Source: Fulvivirga maritima (lineage in GTDB: Bacteria > Bacteroidota > Bacteroidia > Cytophagales > Cyclobacteriaceae). Taken from it: DNA of 64,000 nt. Below the pieces are notes generated by a model. That model was given only the letters and a program-made list of their open reading frames with translations. It was not told the origin of the DNA and did not search any database. Positions 27,345 through 35,325 of this stretch are shown here, in pieces (the stretch's first letter is position 1; each line of letters starts with the position of its first letter). The stretch lies in assembly GCF_021389955.1 (NCBI RefSeq), contig NZ_CP089980.1, positions 1,487,501 through 1,551,500 on the forward strand. The letters are read 5' to 3'. Position numbers and translations under genes: made by a program.

Positions 27345-27817
27345 CTTATTATGGATTTAAGTTGATTTTTGGCTCTATTCACTTTTGCGCCCACATTAGT
27401 AACTGTTATTCCCAAAATGTCAGCCATCTCTGTATAGCTCTTATCTTCCAGGTATAGTAATAAAATGGCTCTATCCGTATCCTTTAATTTCTTCATAGCA
27501 GCATATAGTTTGGCCAGCTGCTCTTGCTGCGGATCAATACCTTCCTCAGGTATATCATTAGGCAGTATCGAAACGGTTTCCACTCGCCTTTGTCCCTTTT
27601 TAGAAAGAGAGAGGCAAACATTTAAAGTAACCCGATACACCCAGGTAGAAACCTGAGAATTGCCTTTAAACTTTTCATAAGATTTCCACAGTTGTATAGT
27701 CACCTCCTGCACATAATCCTTCATCTCTTCAGGGTCACGTGCATAGGCCCTGCAGATGCGGTTTATGATCCGTAGATTATCACTTACAAAATTTTCAAAA
27801 AAGGTATCCGATCCCAT
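27341..27817 (-). CDS. ECF-type RNA polymerase sigma factor
   Basis: 158 residues. Region 2 has the RNA polymerase-binding and -10 recognition pattern (DYVQEVTIQLWKSYEKFKGNSQVSTWVYRVTLNVCLS) and region 4 has the helix-turn-helix SYTEMADILGITVTNVGAKVNRAKNQL. It is co-translated with the membrane protein that follows. Divergent from queG, with candidate -7 boxes for both in the 115-bp gap. Confidence 0.9.
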   Translation of the reverse strand: MGSDTFFENFVSDNLRIINRICRAYARDPEEMKDYVQEVTIQLWKSYEKFKGNSQVSTWVYRVTLNVCLSLSKKGQRRVETVSILPNDIPEEGIDPQQEQLAKLYAAMKKLKDTDRAILLLYLEDKSYTEMADILGITVTNVGAKVNRAKNQLKSIIR

Positions 27818-27851
27818 GAGTTTGAATTCGGGAGGTTAGTAAGTTAAATCT

Positions 27852-27859
27852 CAAATTTA
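27852..27859 (-). promoter_or_regulatory. Candidate -7 box of the ECF sigma operon
   Basis: Minus-strand TAAATTTG matches TAnnTTTG, 34 bp before the ATG. Confidence 0.35.
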
Positions 27860-27920
27860 TTACAAGCGAAGGAAAACTTTTTTCAATAAATGTTCATTAA
27901 GAGAATTTTTAGACAAAATC

Positions 27921-27928
27921 TATCTTTG
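27921..27928 (+). promoter_or_regulatory. Candidate -7 box of queG
   Basis: TATCTTTG is an exact TAnnTTTG match ending only four bases before the GTG start codon, so the transcript may have almost no leader. Confidence 0.5.
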
Positions 27929-27932
27929 TAGC

Positions 27933-28871
27933 GTGCAGTCAAAAAGTGAAAGAAGCCAAATTATTAAAAAGATAGCTCATGACTTGGGGTTTATGTTTTG
28001 CGGTATAGCCAAAGCTGAATTTCTGGAAGATGAAGCCCCACGCCTGGAAAAGTGGCTAAAGCAAAACATGCACGGCAAAATGAGCTACATGGAAAATCAC
28101 TTCGACAAAAGACTTGACCCTACCAAGCTGGTTCCCGGAGCCAAGTCAGTGGTAAGCCTGGCTTATAACTACTATCCCGAAGAGAACCTGGCCAAAGAAA
28201 ATAGCTTTAAAGTGGCTAAATATGCTTACGGAAAAGATTATCATTTCGTAATAAAAGAAAAGCTCAAGCTCTTTCTTGAAATGATCAGGGAAGAAATTGG
28301 TGATGTAGATGGTCGTGTATTTGTAGACTCAGCACCAGTAATGGAACGTGCCTGGGCCGAAAAAAGTGGGGTAGGTTGGATAGGGAAAAACAGCCTGATT
28401 TTAAGAAAACAAGCCGGCAGCTTCTTCTTCCTGGCTGAGCTAATTATAGATTTAGAATTAGAGCATGATGGCCCCGTGAAGGATTACTGCGGCACTTGTA
28501 GCGCTTGCATGGATAACTGCCCCACAGACGCCATTACGGAACCCACCGTGATAGACGCTAACCGATGCATCTCATACCTAACCATAGAACTCAAAGACGA
28601 AATACCTAAAGAACTGCACTCTAAAATGGAAGATTGGGTATTTGGCTGCGACATATGCCAGGATGTGTGCCCCTGGAACCGATTCTCTAAAGCTCACCAG
28701 GAGCCACAATTTAAACCACATCCTCAGCTTGGCGATTTAGACAAAAAGGAGTGGAAAGAACTCACCCGAGAGCTTTTTAACGAAATCTTTAGAAAATCCG
28801 CGGTAAAAAGAACAAAGTACGAAGGACTGATGAGAAACATACAAGCAGCTGAAAATGAAGGTGATAGTTAG
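27933..28871 (+). CDS. queG: Epoxyqueuosine reductase
   Basis: 312 residues from a GTG start; no in-frame ATG precedes the conserved [15 protein letters not shown] segment. Two ferredoxin-like clusters are visible, [15 protein letters not shown] and [13 protein letters not shown], which hold the 4Fe-4S centres, and the cobalamin domain ([16 protein letters not shown]) lies before them. It reduces epoxyqueuosine to queuosine in tRNA. The last 11 codons and stop lie in a 41-bp sequence that recurs 1.9 kb downstream, where it forms a full terminator hairpin; here the hairpin is broken. Confidence 0.95.
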   Translation: MQSKSERSQIIKKIAHDLGFMFCGIAKAEFLEDEAPRLEKWLKQNMHGKMSYMENHFDKRLDPTKLVPGAKSVVSLAYNYYPEENLAKENSFKVAKYAYGKDYHFVIKEKLKLFLEMIREEIGDVDGRVFVDSAPVMERAWAEKSGVGWIGKNSLILRKQAGSFFFLAELIIDLELEHDGPVKDYCGTCSACMDNCPTDAITEPTVIDANRCISYLTIELKDEIPKELHSKMEDWVFGCDICQDVCPWNRFSKAHQEPQFKPHPQLGDLDKKEWKELTRELFNEIFRKSAVKRTKYEGLMRNIQAAENEGDS

Positions 28872-28875
28872 CCTT
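28835..28875 (+). repeat. 41-bp direct repeat, copy 1 (3' end of queG)
   Basis: Exactly identical to 30701-30741. It covers the last codons and stop of queG plus the left arm and loop of a hairpin whose right arm is missing here. The two copies bracket the S41 peptidase gene. Confidence 0.95.
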
Positions 28876-29011
28876 TACATGTCTAATCATTGAGAAATTT
28901 AGGAAATGATCATCATTACTGAAATAGTGGTTTCATGATCTGGCTAACAACATTGAGAATAAATATTCGTATTATATTAAATCTCAATTATTTCACAATA
29001 AACACGCCAGT

Positions 29012-30667
29012 ATGAAAGCATGCCACCTATTTTTACTTTTAGTACTCTGTATAATAAAAACGAGTACTTTTGCTAACCCTAATAAAGACAGAGATACAAA
29101 ACTCTTCACCCTATGTAAAACATGGGGTCTGGTAAAATATTATCACTCTGAAGTTCAAAAGGGTAAGATTGATATGGACAGCGACGTCCTGTCTATGATT
29201 GATAAGATCAATAATGACCCTGAAGCAGATGTTAATGTTTTAATTAGTGACTGGTTAAAGGAAATAGGACCGCATAAGAGTTGTGAAAAATGCATCACTC
29301 CAGAGGATATTCAATTTGTAAAAAATTTTAATGATTCATGGATAGAAAGCAATTCAATATTAAATAACGACAATAAAGGGTATTTATCAACTCTCATTGG
29401 ATCACCTGTAAAGGATAACCAGTTTTACGTCAATCAGAATTCCAAAAGTAAAAGGACTGAAATAACTCATGAGAAAAAATATACCTTAAAAGACGTTGAA
29501 GATCAGAGCATGAGATTACTCCTTCTTTTTAGGTATTGGAATACGATTGAATACTTCTTTCCTTATAAGTTTATGATGGATGAAGACTGGGATGACGTGC
29601 TAAGAGAATTTATACCTGATTTTATTAAAGCCAATACTATCAAAGATTTTCAGTTGACCTTTTTAAGACTAATAGTAAAAATAGACGATAGCCATGGCAA
29701 TATGTTTACAGATGAAATCTATGATTTTTTTGGAACCAAATATGTACCTGTAGCTTTCGCTATAAGAGATAATAAGGCCCTAATTGTCGACTTATTAAAT
29801 GAAGATTTATCGACTAAAAATAATCTTCAAAAGGGTGACTACATTATCAAAATAGGAGACTTCAGTATTGAGGATAAAATAAAGGAGATAAGCCCTTATC
29901 TCCCCGGTAGTAATTTGGCTAATAAAAGTTTGAACTATCGGTATAGTGTTTTAAATGGCAATGAAGACACTGTCAGTTTAACTCTCGTCAGGGGACAAGA
30001 TACTATTCAGCAGTATGTGCAAAGATATACACTTGAAGAGATTAATTATCAATATCCTAAATCAGCTAAATGGGAAATGCTGGAGGATAATATCTTATAT
30101 GTCAACCTTGACAAACTAAGGTATGATGAGATAGATGATCTCAAAATTGAACTCAAAAAAGCAAAAGGTGTAGTAGTTGACGTGAGAAACTATCCAAAAT
30201 ACTTAATGAAACGTTCATTTGTAGGCCTTTTCAAAAGTGAGGAATCGGATTATTACAAGTGTATAGTTGCAGACTTTAATAGGCCTGGGATGTTTAAATA
30301 TAAAAAAGCCAGAACCTCTGGGCCTGTAGGCGGTTATCAATTTGAAGGTCCTGTTGTAGCACTCGTAAATTCCAGAACCATAAGTCATTCGGAATTTATA
30401 GTTATGGATCTTCAAAGTTGTGAAAATGTTACGGTTATAGGCACCCAAACTGCTGGAGCTGAAGGTAATGTAATTTCTTATGAAGTAGTTGATAAGATGT
30501 ACACAGCCTTTACAGGAATAGGCATATTCTACCCAGACGGTAGCAATATTCAAAGAAGTGGTGTGAAAATCGATATTCCGGTAGAATATACAGAAGAAGT
30601 CCTGATAAAAGGTGAAGATGCTGCTCTAAAGAAAGCTATTGAATTCCTGAGTACGGATGATCTATAA
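29012..30667 (+). CDS. S41 family peptidase, exported
   Basis: 551 residues: a signal peptide (1-22, ending TSTFAN), an N-terminal helical domain, a PDZ-like region (about 245-340, LQKGDYIIKIGDFSI) and a C-terminal peptidase core. The core has VVDVRNYP, ALVNSRTISHSEF with the candidate nucleophile Ser458 or Ser460, and GTQTAGAEGN, which resembles the tricorn/IRBP-like branch without the Ser-Lys dyad of CtpA/Prc. It is expected to cut peptides in the periplasm. By eye its coding sequence is more AT-rich than its neighbours, and it sits between two copies of a 41-bp repeat derived from queG, which points to a late insertion. Confidence 0.85.
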   Translation: MKACHLFLLLVLCIIKTSTFANPNKDRDTKLFTLCKTWGLVKYYHSEVQKGKIDMDSDVLSMIDKINNDPEADVNVLISDWLKEIGPHKSCEKCITPEDIQFVKNFNDSWIESNSILNNDNKGYLSTLIGSPVKDNQFYVNQNSKSKRTEITHEKKYTLKDVEDQSMRLLLLFRYWNTIEYFFPYKFMMDEDWDDVLREFIPDFIKANTIKDFQLTFLRLIVKIDDSHGNMFTDEIYDFFGTKYVPVAFAIRDNKALIVDLLNEDLSTKNNLQKGDYIIKIGDFSIEDKIKEISPYLPGSNLANKSLNYRYSVLNGNEDTVSLTLVRGQDTIQQYVQRYTLEEINYQYPKSAKWEMLEDNILYVNLDKLRYDEIDDLKIELKKAKGVVVDVRNYPKYLMKRSFVGLFKSEESDYYKCIVADFNRPGMFKYKKARTSGPVGGYQFEGPVVALVNSRTISHSEFIVMDLQSCENVTVIGTQTAGAEGNVISYEVVDKMYTAFTGIGIFYPDGSNIQRSGVKIDIPVEYTEEVLIKGEDAALKKAIEFLSTDDL

Positions 30668-30680
30668 TATGTGAGAAATT

Positions 30681-30698
30681 CAATATTTATAAATATTG
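30681..30698. repeat. 18-bp perfect AT palindrome after the S41 gene
   Basis: CAATATTTA and its complement, no spacer, 14 bp after the S41 stop and 2 bp before repeat copy 2. Could be a weak terminator or mark the insertion junction. Confidence 0.5.
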
Positions 30699-30700
30699 TA

Positions 30701-30741
30701 AAACATACAAGCAGCTGAAAATGAAGGTGATAGTTAGCCTT
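30701..30741 (+). repeat. 41-bp direct repeat, copy 2
   Basis: Identical to 28835-28875 but not part of a gene. It supplies the left arm of the intact hairpin at 30714-30751. Confidence 0.95.
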
Positions 30742-30751
30742 CATTTTCAGC
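30714..30751. terminator. Strong hairpin, probable original queG terminator
   Basis: Perfect 14-bp stem (30714-30727 with 30738-30751) and 10-nt loop containing the copy of the queG stop codon, followed by a moderately T-rich tail. It stands between convergent transcripts now. Confidence 0.75.
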
Positions 30752-30763
30752 CTACTCATTTTA

Positions 30764-31414
30764 TTATTTCAGTTCTACTACAATTACTCCATTGGCCGCT
30801 GTTTCGCCAAACTTCTCTACTGCGGTCTCTCCTTTGTAAACATTTAAGCTCTTAATATCTGCAGGATTCAGATCTTTAACAGAATCCACTTCTTTAAGGC
30901 CAGATGCTGTTTTAATATAATATTTTGGCCCTGAATCTGCCTGCACCTGATCAATTTTAAGCACAACCCTTGGATTCTCATTGATAGGAGTTATAAAATT
31001 ATAGGATAGCTGCCCATCGGCTTCTTTATATTTATTAAGTTCTTTTTGTTGAGCAGCCGTTAATTGATTCTTGATCTCAATAAGCATAGATAGTCGTATT
31101 TTTTTTGCGTCCTTTTCCAAAACCAACATTTTTTCCAGCATATCAATAGATTTTTCAGAATCTACATGACTACCTTCCAACATTTGCTTCATACTGACCT
31201 GGTAAGCATCCATATCCCATTTTAAAGAATTAAAATTGGCCATATGATCGGCATGAATTTTCTTAATTGCAGTCACCTGTTTATCAGTAAGTTTAATTTC
31301 ATTACGGTATTTCATTACCAGGTCAGCACTATACAGCTCCTGTTGAAATACATCCTGACTAAACCCCACCCATGAAATGGAGGTGAGCCATACGAGCATT
31401 AGTATCTTTTTCAT
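30764..31414 (-). CDS. Exported LTxxQ-type sensor-like protein with TonB-plug-like tail
   Basis: 216 residues with a signal peptide (1-19, ending WVGFSQ). Residues 25-130 are helical and carry the IKLTDKQVTAIKKI and LTAAQQKELNKY repeats of the Spy/CpxP/CnrX-like periplasmic family. The last 45 residues read PADIKSLNVYKGETAVEKFG and GETAANGVIVVELK, much like the plug region of TonB-dependent receptors. The gene follows an ECF sigma factor and a single-span membrane protein on one transcript, the layout of sigma/anti-sigma/periplasmic sensor systems. Confidence 0.72.
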   Translation of the reverse strand: MKKILMLVWLTSISWVGFSQDVFQQELYSADLVMKYRNEIKLTDKQVTAIKKIHADHMANFNSLKWDMDAYQVSMKQMLEGSHVDSEKSIDMLEKMLVLEKDAKKIRLSMLIEIKNQLTAAQQKELNKYKEADGQLSYNFITPINENPRVVLKIDQVQADSGPKYYIKTASGLKEVDSVKDLNPADIKSLNVYKGETAVEKFGETAANGVIVVELK

Positions 31415-31427
31415 ATTCTTATCTTGT

Positions 31428-31754
31428 TTAAAAATCGTTTATTAATGAAGCAGTAGGAGATTCCCACTCGCTAACAGCAGTTTCTTCTTTTATCAAATAA
31501 TCAGAGCTTAATGATGGCCCTGTCTCTATAATAATGCTCATTTCAGCGACATTCTCTGCAGCCTTTTCCTTAGAAGGAAGCAATGTATAACCTATACCTG
31601 CCAGCACCACCACCGCCAATGATGAAAAAACTAAGGAAAGTCTGACCCTCCTCTTGCGCTTCGCCGGAAAGGCAGGAATTTCTATACTCTCTTCATCTTG
31701 CTTCTTCATATTATTGAAGAATTCTTTCATTAATTTCTCATCTTCCATAAGCAT
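31428..31754 (-). CDS. Single-span membrane protein, probable anti-sigma factor
   Basis: 108 residues: a charged cytosolic N-terminus (1-38, EKLMKEFFNNMKKQDEES), a basic stop (KRKRRVR), one transmembrane helix (about 40-58) and a periplasmic tail. It overlaps the sigma factor gene by 17 bp (8 or 11 bp if an internal Met is used), typical of a co-translated anti-sigma factor. No zinc motif. Role inferred from topology and coupling. Confidence 0.7.
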   Translation of the reverse strand: MLMEDEKLMKEFFNNMKKQDEESIEIPAFPAKRKRRVRLSLVFSSLAVVVLAGIGYTLLPSKEKAAENVAEMSIIIETGPSLSSDYLIKEETAVSEWESPTASLINDF

Positions 31755-32229
31755 ATTTATCTTGAATCAGCTCTTTCAATTTTTTCTTTCCGCGGTCATA
31801 ATGTGTACGCACCGTACCTAAACTCACATTTAAGACTCCGGCAACTTCTTCCAGCGTGAGGTTATGATAAAAAACCAGCAGAAGCACTTCTTGCTGCCTC
31901 TCAGGGAGTAGTTTCAATAAGGCCTCATAATTCTCCGCTTCCGTTTCAGAGGTGTCATTCTGCAGCATTGAAATATCAGCCATATCTAAACTGGAAAACT
32001 TACTCTCCTTCTTTAGCAAATCAATAGCTGTATACTTTACAACAGAAAACAACCAGGTTTTCACCGTTGACTTACCTCGGTATTTAGCCCTCCCCTCTAA
32101 CACTTTCAAATACACTTGCTGCAACACTTCATTAGCCGTATCACTATCATAAAAACAGCACTGACGAGCCCAAAGGAAAGCTTCCTTATGCATAACTTTT
32201 AATTGGTGCTCTAACTCTTTTTGTGTCAT
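31738..32229 (-). CDS. ECF-type RNA polymerase sigma factor
   Basis: 163 residues. Region 2 contains DSDTANEVLQQVYLKVLEG and TVKTWLFSVVKYTAIDLLKK; region 4 the helix-turn-helix NLTLEEVAGVLNVSLGTVRTHYDRGKKKL. First gene of a three-gene operon with the single-span protein and the LTxxQ-type exported protein, so it probably answers an envelope signal. Confidence 0.92.
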   Translation of the reverse strand: MTQKELEHQLKVMHKEAFLWARQCCFYDSDTANEVLQQVYLKVLEGRAKYRGKSTVKTWLFSVVKYTAIDLLKKESKFSSLDMADISMLQNDTSETEAENYEALLKLLPERQQEVLLLVFYHNLTLEEVAGVLNVSLGTVRTHYDRGKKKLKELIQDKYAYGR

Positions 32230-32311
32230 TCTTACCCCTTAGTCTGGCTTGCTGCTGATTTATATGACAAGCCATGAAATAAATTTAAAAAAATTTCGCG
32301 CCCTTATTTAT

Positions 32312-32369
32312 TTCTAGATTGTAGAAGATATATGATTTAATTTTAATATATTAGTTCTACAATCTAGAA
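32312..32369. promoter_or_regulatory. Twin operator-like inverted repeat before padR
   Basis: Perfect 15-bp arms TTCTAGATTGTAGAA (32312-32326) and its complement (32355-32369), 28-bp AT-rich spacer, ending 15 bp before the PadR start. Each arm is itself a partial dyad TTCTA-N5-TAGAA. The same arrangement with the same spacer lies before the second PadR gene, which supports autoregulation by PadR dimers. Confidence 0.65.
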
Positions 32370-32384
32370 TATAATAAGTATCTC

Positions 32385-32711
32385 ATGAAAGAAACTCGAT
32401 TAGGAGAGTTTGAAGAAGTGATATTATTACTGGTAGGCATATTAGAAGAAGATGCCTATGCTTTTAAAATATCAGATGAATTTGAAGCGCAAACAGGGCG
32501 TTCTGTTTCTATAGGAGCGGTACACTCCACCTTAAACCGACTTTCGGAAAAAGGCTTTCTTAATTCTGAAATGGGTGCTTCTTCTCCAGAAAGAGGAGGC
32601 AGAAGAAAGCGAATATATACAATTACTGCATTGGGGCACAGGGTGTTGACAGAGGCGAAGGATTTTAGGGTTTCCCTTTGGAACCAATTTCCTGGTCTTG
32701 CCAATGGTTAA
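32385..32711 (+). CDS. PadR family transcriptional regulator
   Basis: 108 residues, a winged helix of the PadR type: MKETRLGEFEEVILLLVGIL at the N-terminus, then VSIGAVHSTLNRLSEKGFL as recognition helix and wing GGRRKRIYTITALGHRVL. PadR proteins are mainly repressors that respond to small molecules. It overlaps the first permease gene by 8 bp (ATGGTTAA), so it should control the three permeases behind it as well as itself. Confidence 0.92.
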   Translation: MKETRLGEFEEVILLLVGILEEDAYAFKISDEFEAQTGRSVSIGAVHSTLNRLSEKGFLNSEMGASSPERGGRRKRIYTITALGHRVLTEAKDFRVSLWNQFPGLANG

Positions 32712-35325
32712 GAAAAACAACACACCACCTAAGCTTGCAGAACGCTTACTTCTCTGGTTTTTAAAAGAGCAGCTGGCAGAAGAGGTATTAGGTGATTTGA
32801 ACGAGAAATTTTATAGCGAAGCTGCAAATGGGTCATTGCGGCGAGCTAAACTCAATTATTGGCATCAGGTAATTCATTATCTGAGACCATTTGCAATAAA
32901 AAGTATTAGTTCAAAAACTCAAAACATCATGCTTATTCACCACCTAAAAATTGGCTTTAGAAGCATTAGGTCTTCTAAGTCATATTCCATCATCAATATT
33001 TCAGGGCTCGCCCTGGGTCTGGCATCCTTCCTCTTCATTATGCTATGGGTTAATGACGAGCTCCAGATGGATAACTTTCACTCCAAAAGCCAGCAGCTTT
33101 ATAATGTCTACCAAACCATAGAAGAACAATCCGGCAATCTAAATGGCAGCCCCAATACGCCCTTAAGCAATGCAGGAGCTTTACTTTTAGATTCCGCTGA
33201 AAGTGAAATTCCTGAGGTGAAAATGGTCAATCACTATGCCACGGGCTATGAATTGCCGTGGGGGTTTCCTAAAACCTTTAGACGGGGAGAAAAGCTGTTT
33301 AAGCTGTCAGGCTCAAGAGCAAGCCCTAATTTCTTTGAGATGTTTGACTATCCCATTATTGCGGGCAGTAAGCAGGCGGCCATTAAAGATATTAGCAGGA
33401 TAGCCATATCCAGAAAAATGGCTCTAATGTTTTTCGATTCACCGGAGGAGGCCATTGGCAAAACCCTCAACTATGAAAATAATCTCGATTTTCAGGTGCA
33501 GGCTGTTTTTGAAGATGTGCCCCAAAATAGTTCTCTGGAGTTTGATTATGTCATAAACATAGAAAATCAAATTTTGCGTAAAGTGGAATGGGCATCTCAT
33601 AAAATCATTACTACTTATTTATTAGAAGAAGGGGCTAATCCTGATGAAGTCTCACAAAAGCTCAGTGCTTATTTGTCCCATCGCGTGGATGAAAATGCGG
33701 GAAACAAAGTGAGTGTAGGGTTGCAGCCATTTAAAGATCAGTATCTGGTTTCCGGTTTTGATAATGGTAAGCCTGCTAACGGTAAAATGGCCTATGTGAA
33801 GTTGTTCATCGGGGTAGCCATATTTATTTTAATTGTGGCCTGCATTAATTTCATGAATTTGTCTACTGCGCGTTCGGTTAAAAAAGGTAAGGAAGTGGCC
33901 GTTCGCAAAGTGGTGGGCTCTTCAAAAAGCCTACTGGTGCAGCAGTTTCTCAGTGAATTTTTGCTAATGACCTTAATGGCATTCGCATTGGCTGTATTAA
34001 TAGTGTTTAGCCTGTTGCCAGCGTTTAATCAGTTTACCGGTAAGCAAATTGAACTTCCACTTACAGAATTGTGGTTTTGGGCCTCTCTCTTGGTGCTTGC
34101 TTTTATGACCAGTTTTGCTGCCGGGGCCTATCCTTCATTCTTTTTATCTGCACTTGTTCCAGCCAGAATATTAAAAGGTACTGTTCGTTTTTCAAATCGC
34201 TCAAGGCTCTTTCAAAAAGGATTGGTGGTGTTTCAGTTTTGCCTTTCTATTATGCTACTCATTTCCACAGTGGTATTTACCTGGCAAACTAACTATATCA
34301 GAAACAGCAACTTAGGTTACGATAAGGAAAATCTCATCTATGTGAGAATAGAAGGAAACCTAAATCCCAAATATGATTTATTAAGAAAAAGGTTGAATTC
34401 CATGCCAGGGATAGCTTTGGTAGACCGAAGCAGTGAGGCACCTCATGCCATGAATTTTGAGACAGCTGATCCTATTAATTGGGAGGGCAAGCAAGAAGGT
34501 CAGGTGGTGAGTTTTAAGCCAGTTTCCGTTGGGTTTGATTTTACCAAAATAATGGACTTACAAGTGGTGGAGGGACGTGCTTTTGACAGGAATATCGCCA
34601 GTGATTCTAATGCTTTTATGATTAATGAAATTGCCCTAAGAGAAATGGGCATAAAAGATCCGATAGGTAAATGGATATCTGCCTGGGAAAAGAAGGGGCA
34701 CATTGTGGGCGTGCTGAAAGATTTTCATACTCATTCCTTCAAGCAGAAGATAAAGCCACTGGTGGTAGATGTAAAAGAAGACTTATATTTTGGAGAAGTT
34801 ATCGTACGTACGGAGCCAGGGAAAACTAAAGAAGCATTAGCCAGCATGGAGCAGGTGCTTGAAGAGATCAACCCTGATTATCCGTTTAGCTACAAGTTTT
34901 TAGATGCTGAGTACATGAAGCTTTACAAGAGTGAGGAAACAGTGTCTAACCTTTGTAATCTGTTTGCCGGGCTGGCCATAATTATTTCTTGCCTGGGCTT
35001 ATTAGGCTTATCTATGTTTTCTGCTCAGCAGCGGACCAAAGAGATGGGAATACGAAAGGTGCTGGGTGCGGATGCAGGCCATATCTTATCGAAATTTTCT
35101 GTTCAATTCCTGGTGCTGGTAGCTATAGCATTTCTTATTACTGTGCCACTGGCCTGGCTTTTAATGAACGACTGGCTGCAAGGTTTTGCATACCGAATAG
35201 ACTTAAGCTGGTGGATTTTTGCTCTGGTAGGTCTCATAATATTAGGCATTACCTTACTTACCGTGAGTTTTCAGTCCTTCAAGTTGGCCAGGATCAACCC
35301 TGCTCGTACACTGAGATCTGAATAG
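32704..35325 (+). CDS. FtsX/MacB-type ABC permease with N-terminal prefix domain (1)
   Basis: 873 residues from ATG 32704 (a TTG at 32698 is weaker). Residues 1-75 are the permease prefix domain (LAERLLLWFLKEQLAEEVLGDL), then a first membrane helix and MacB-type periplasmic domain (about 100-340), a helix triplet (VACINFMNLSTARSVKKGKE), a second periplasmic domain and a last triplet ending LKLARINPARTLRS. The FtsX signature EVAVRKVVGSS and EMGIRKVLGAD occur in both halves. Such permeases normally need a MacB-type ATPase; none is nearby. Overlaps PadR before it and the next permease after it. Confidence 0.88.
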   Translation: MVKKNNTPPKLAERLLLWFLKEQLAEEVLGDLNEKFYSEAANGSLRRAKLNYWHQVIHYLRPFAIKSISSKTQNIMLIHHLKIGFRSIRSSKSYSIINISGLALGLASFLFIMLWVNDELQMDNFHSKSQQLYNVYQTIEEQSGNLNGSPNTPLSNAGALLLDSAESEIPEVKMVNHYATGYELPWGFPKTFRRGEKLFKLSGSRASPNFFEMFDYPIIAGSKQAAIKDISRIAISRKMALMFFDSPEEAIGKTLNYENNLDFQVQAVFEDVPQNSSLEFDYVINIENQILRKVEWASHKIITTYLLEEGANPDEVSQKLSAYLSHRVDENAGNKVSVGLQPFKDQYLVSGFDNGKPANGKMAYVKLFIGVAIFILIVACINFMNLSTARSVKKGKEVAVRKVVGSSKSLLVQQFLSEFLLMTLMAFALAVLIVFSLLPAFNQFTGKQIELPLTELWFWASLLVLAFMTSFAAGAYPSFFLSALVPARILKGTVRFSNRSRLFQKGLVVFQFCLSIMLLISTVVFTWQTNYIRNSNLGYDKENLIYVRIEGNLNPKYDLLRKRLNSMPGIALVDRSSEAPHAMNFETADPINWEGKQEGQVVSFKPVSVGFDFTKIMDLQVVEGRAFDRNIASDSNAFMINEIALREMGIKDPIGKWISAWEKKGHIVGVLKDFHTHSFKQKIKPLVVDVKEDLYFGEVIVRTEPGKTKEALASMEQVLEEINPDYPFSYKFLDAEYMKLYKSEETVSNLCNLFAGLAIIISCLGLLGLSMFSAQQRTKEMGIRKVLGADAGHILSKFSVQFLVLVAIAFLITVPLAWLLMNDWLQGFAYRIDLSWWIFALVGLIILGITLLTVSFQSFKLARINPARTLRSE

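Noticed and set aside
30681-30741. att site of an integrated element at the S41 gene
   Set aside because: A 41-bp repeat could be an att duplication, but no integrase or mobility gene lies in the 1.87-kb insert and no tRNA is involved.
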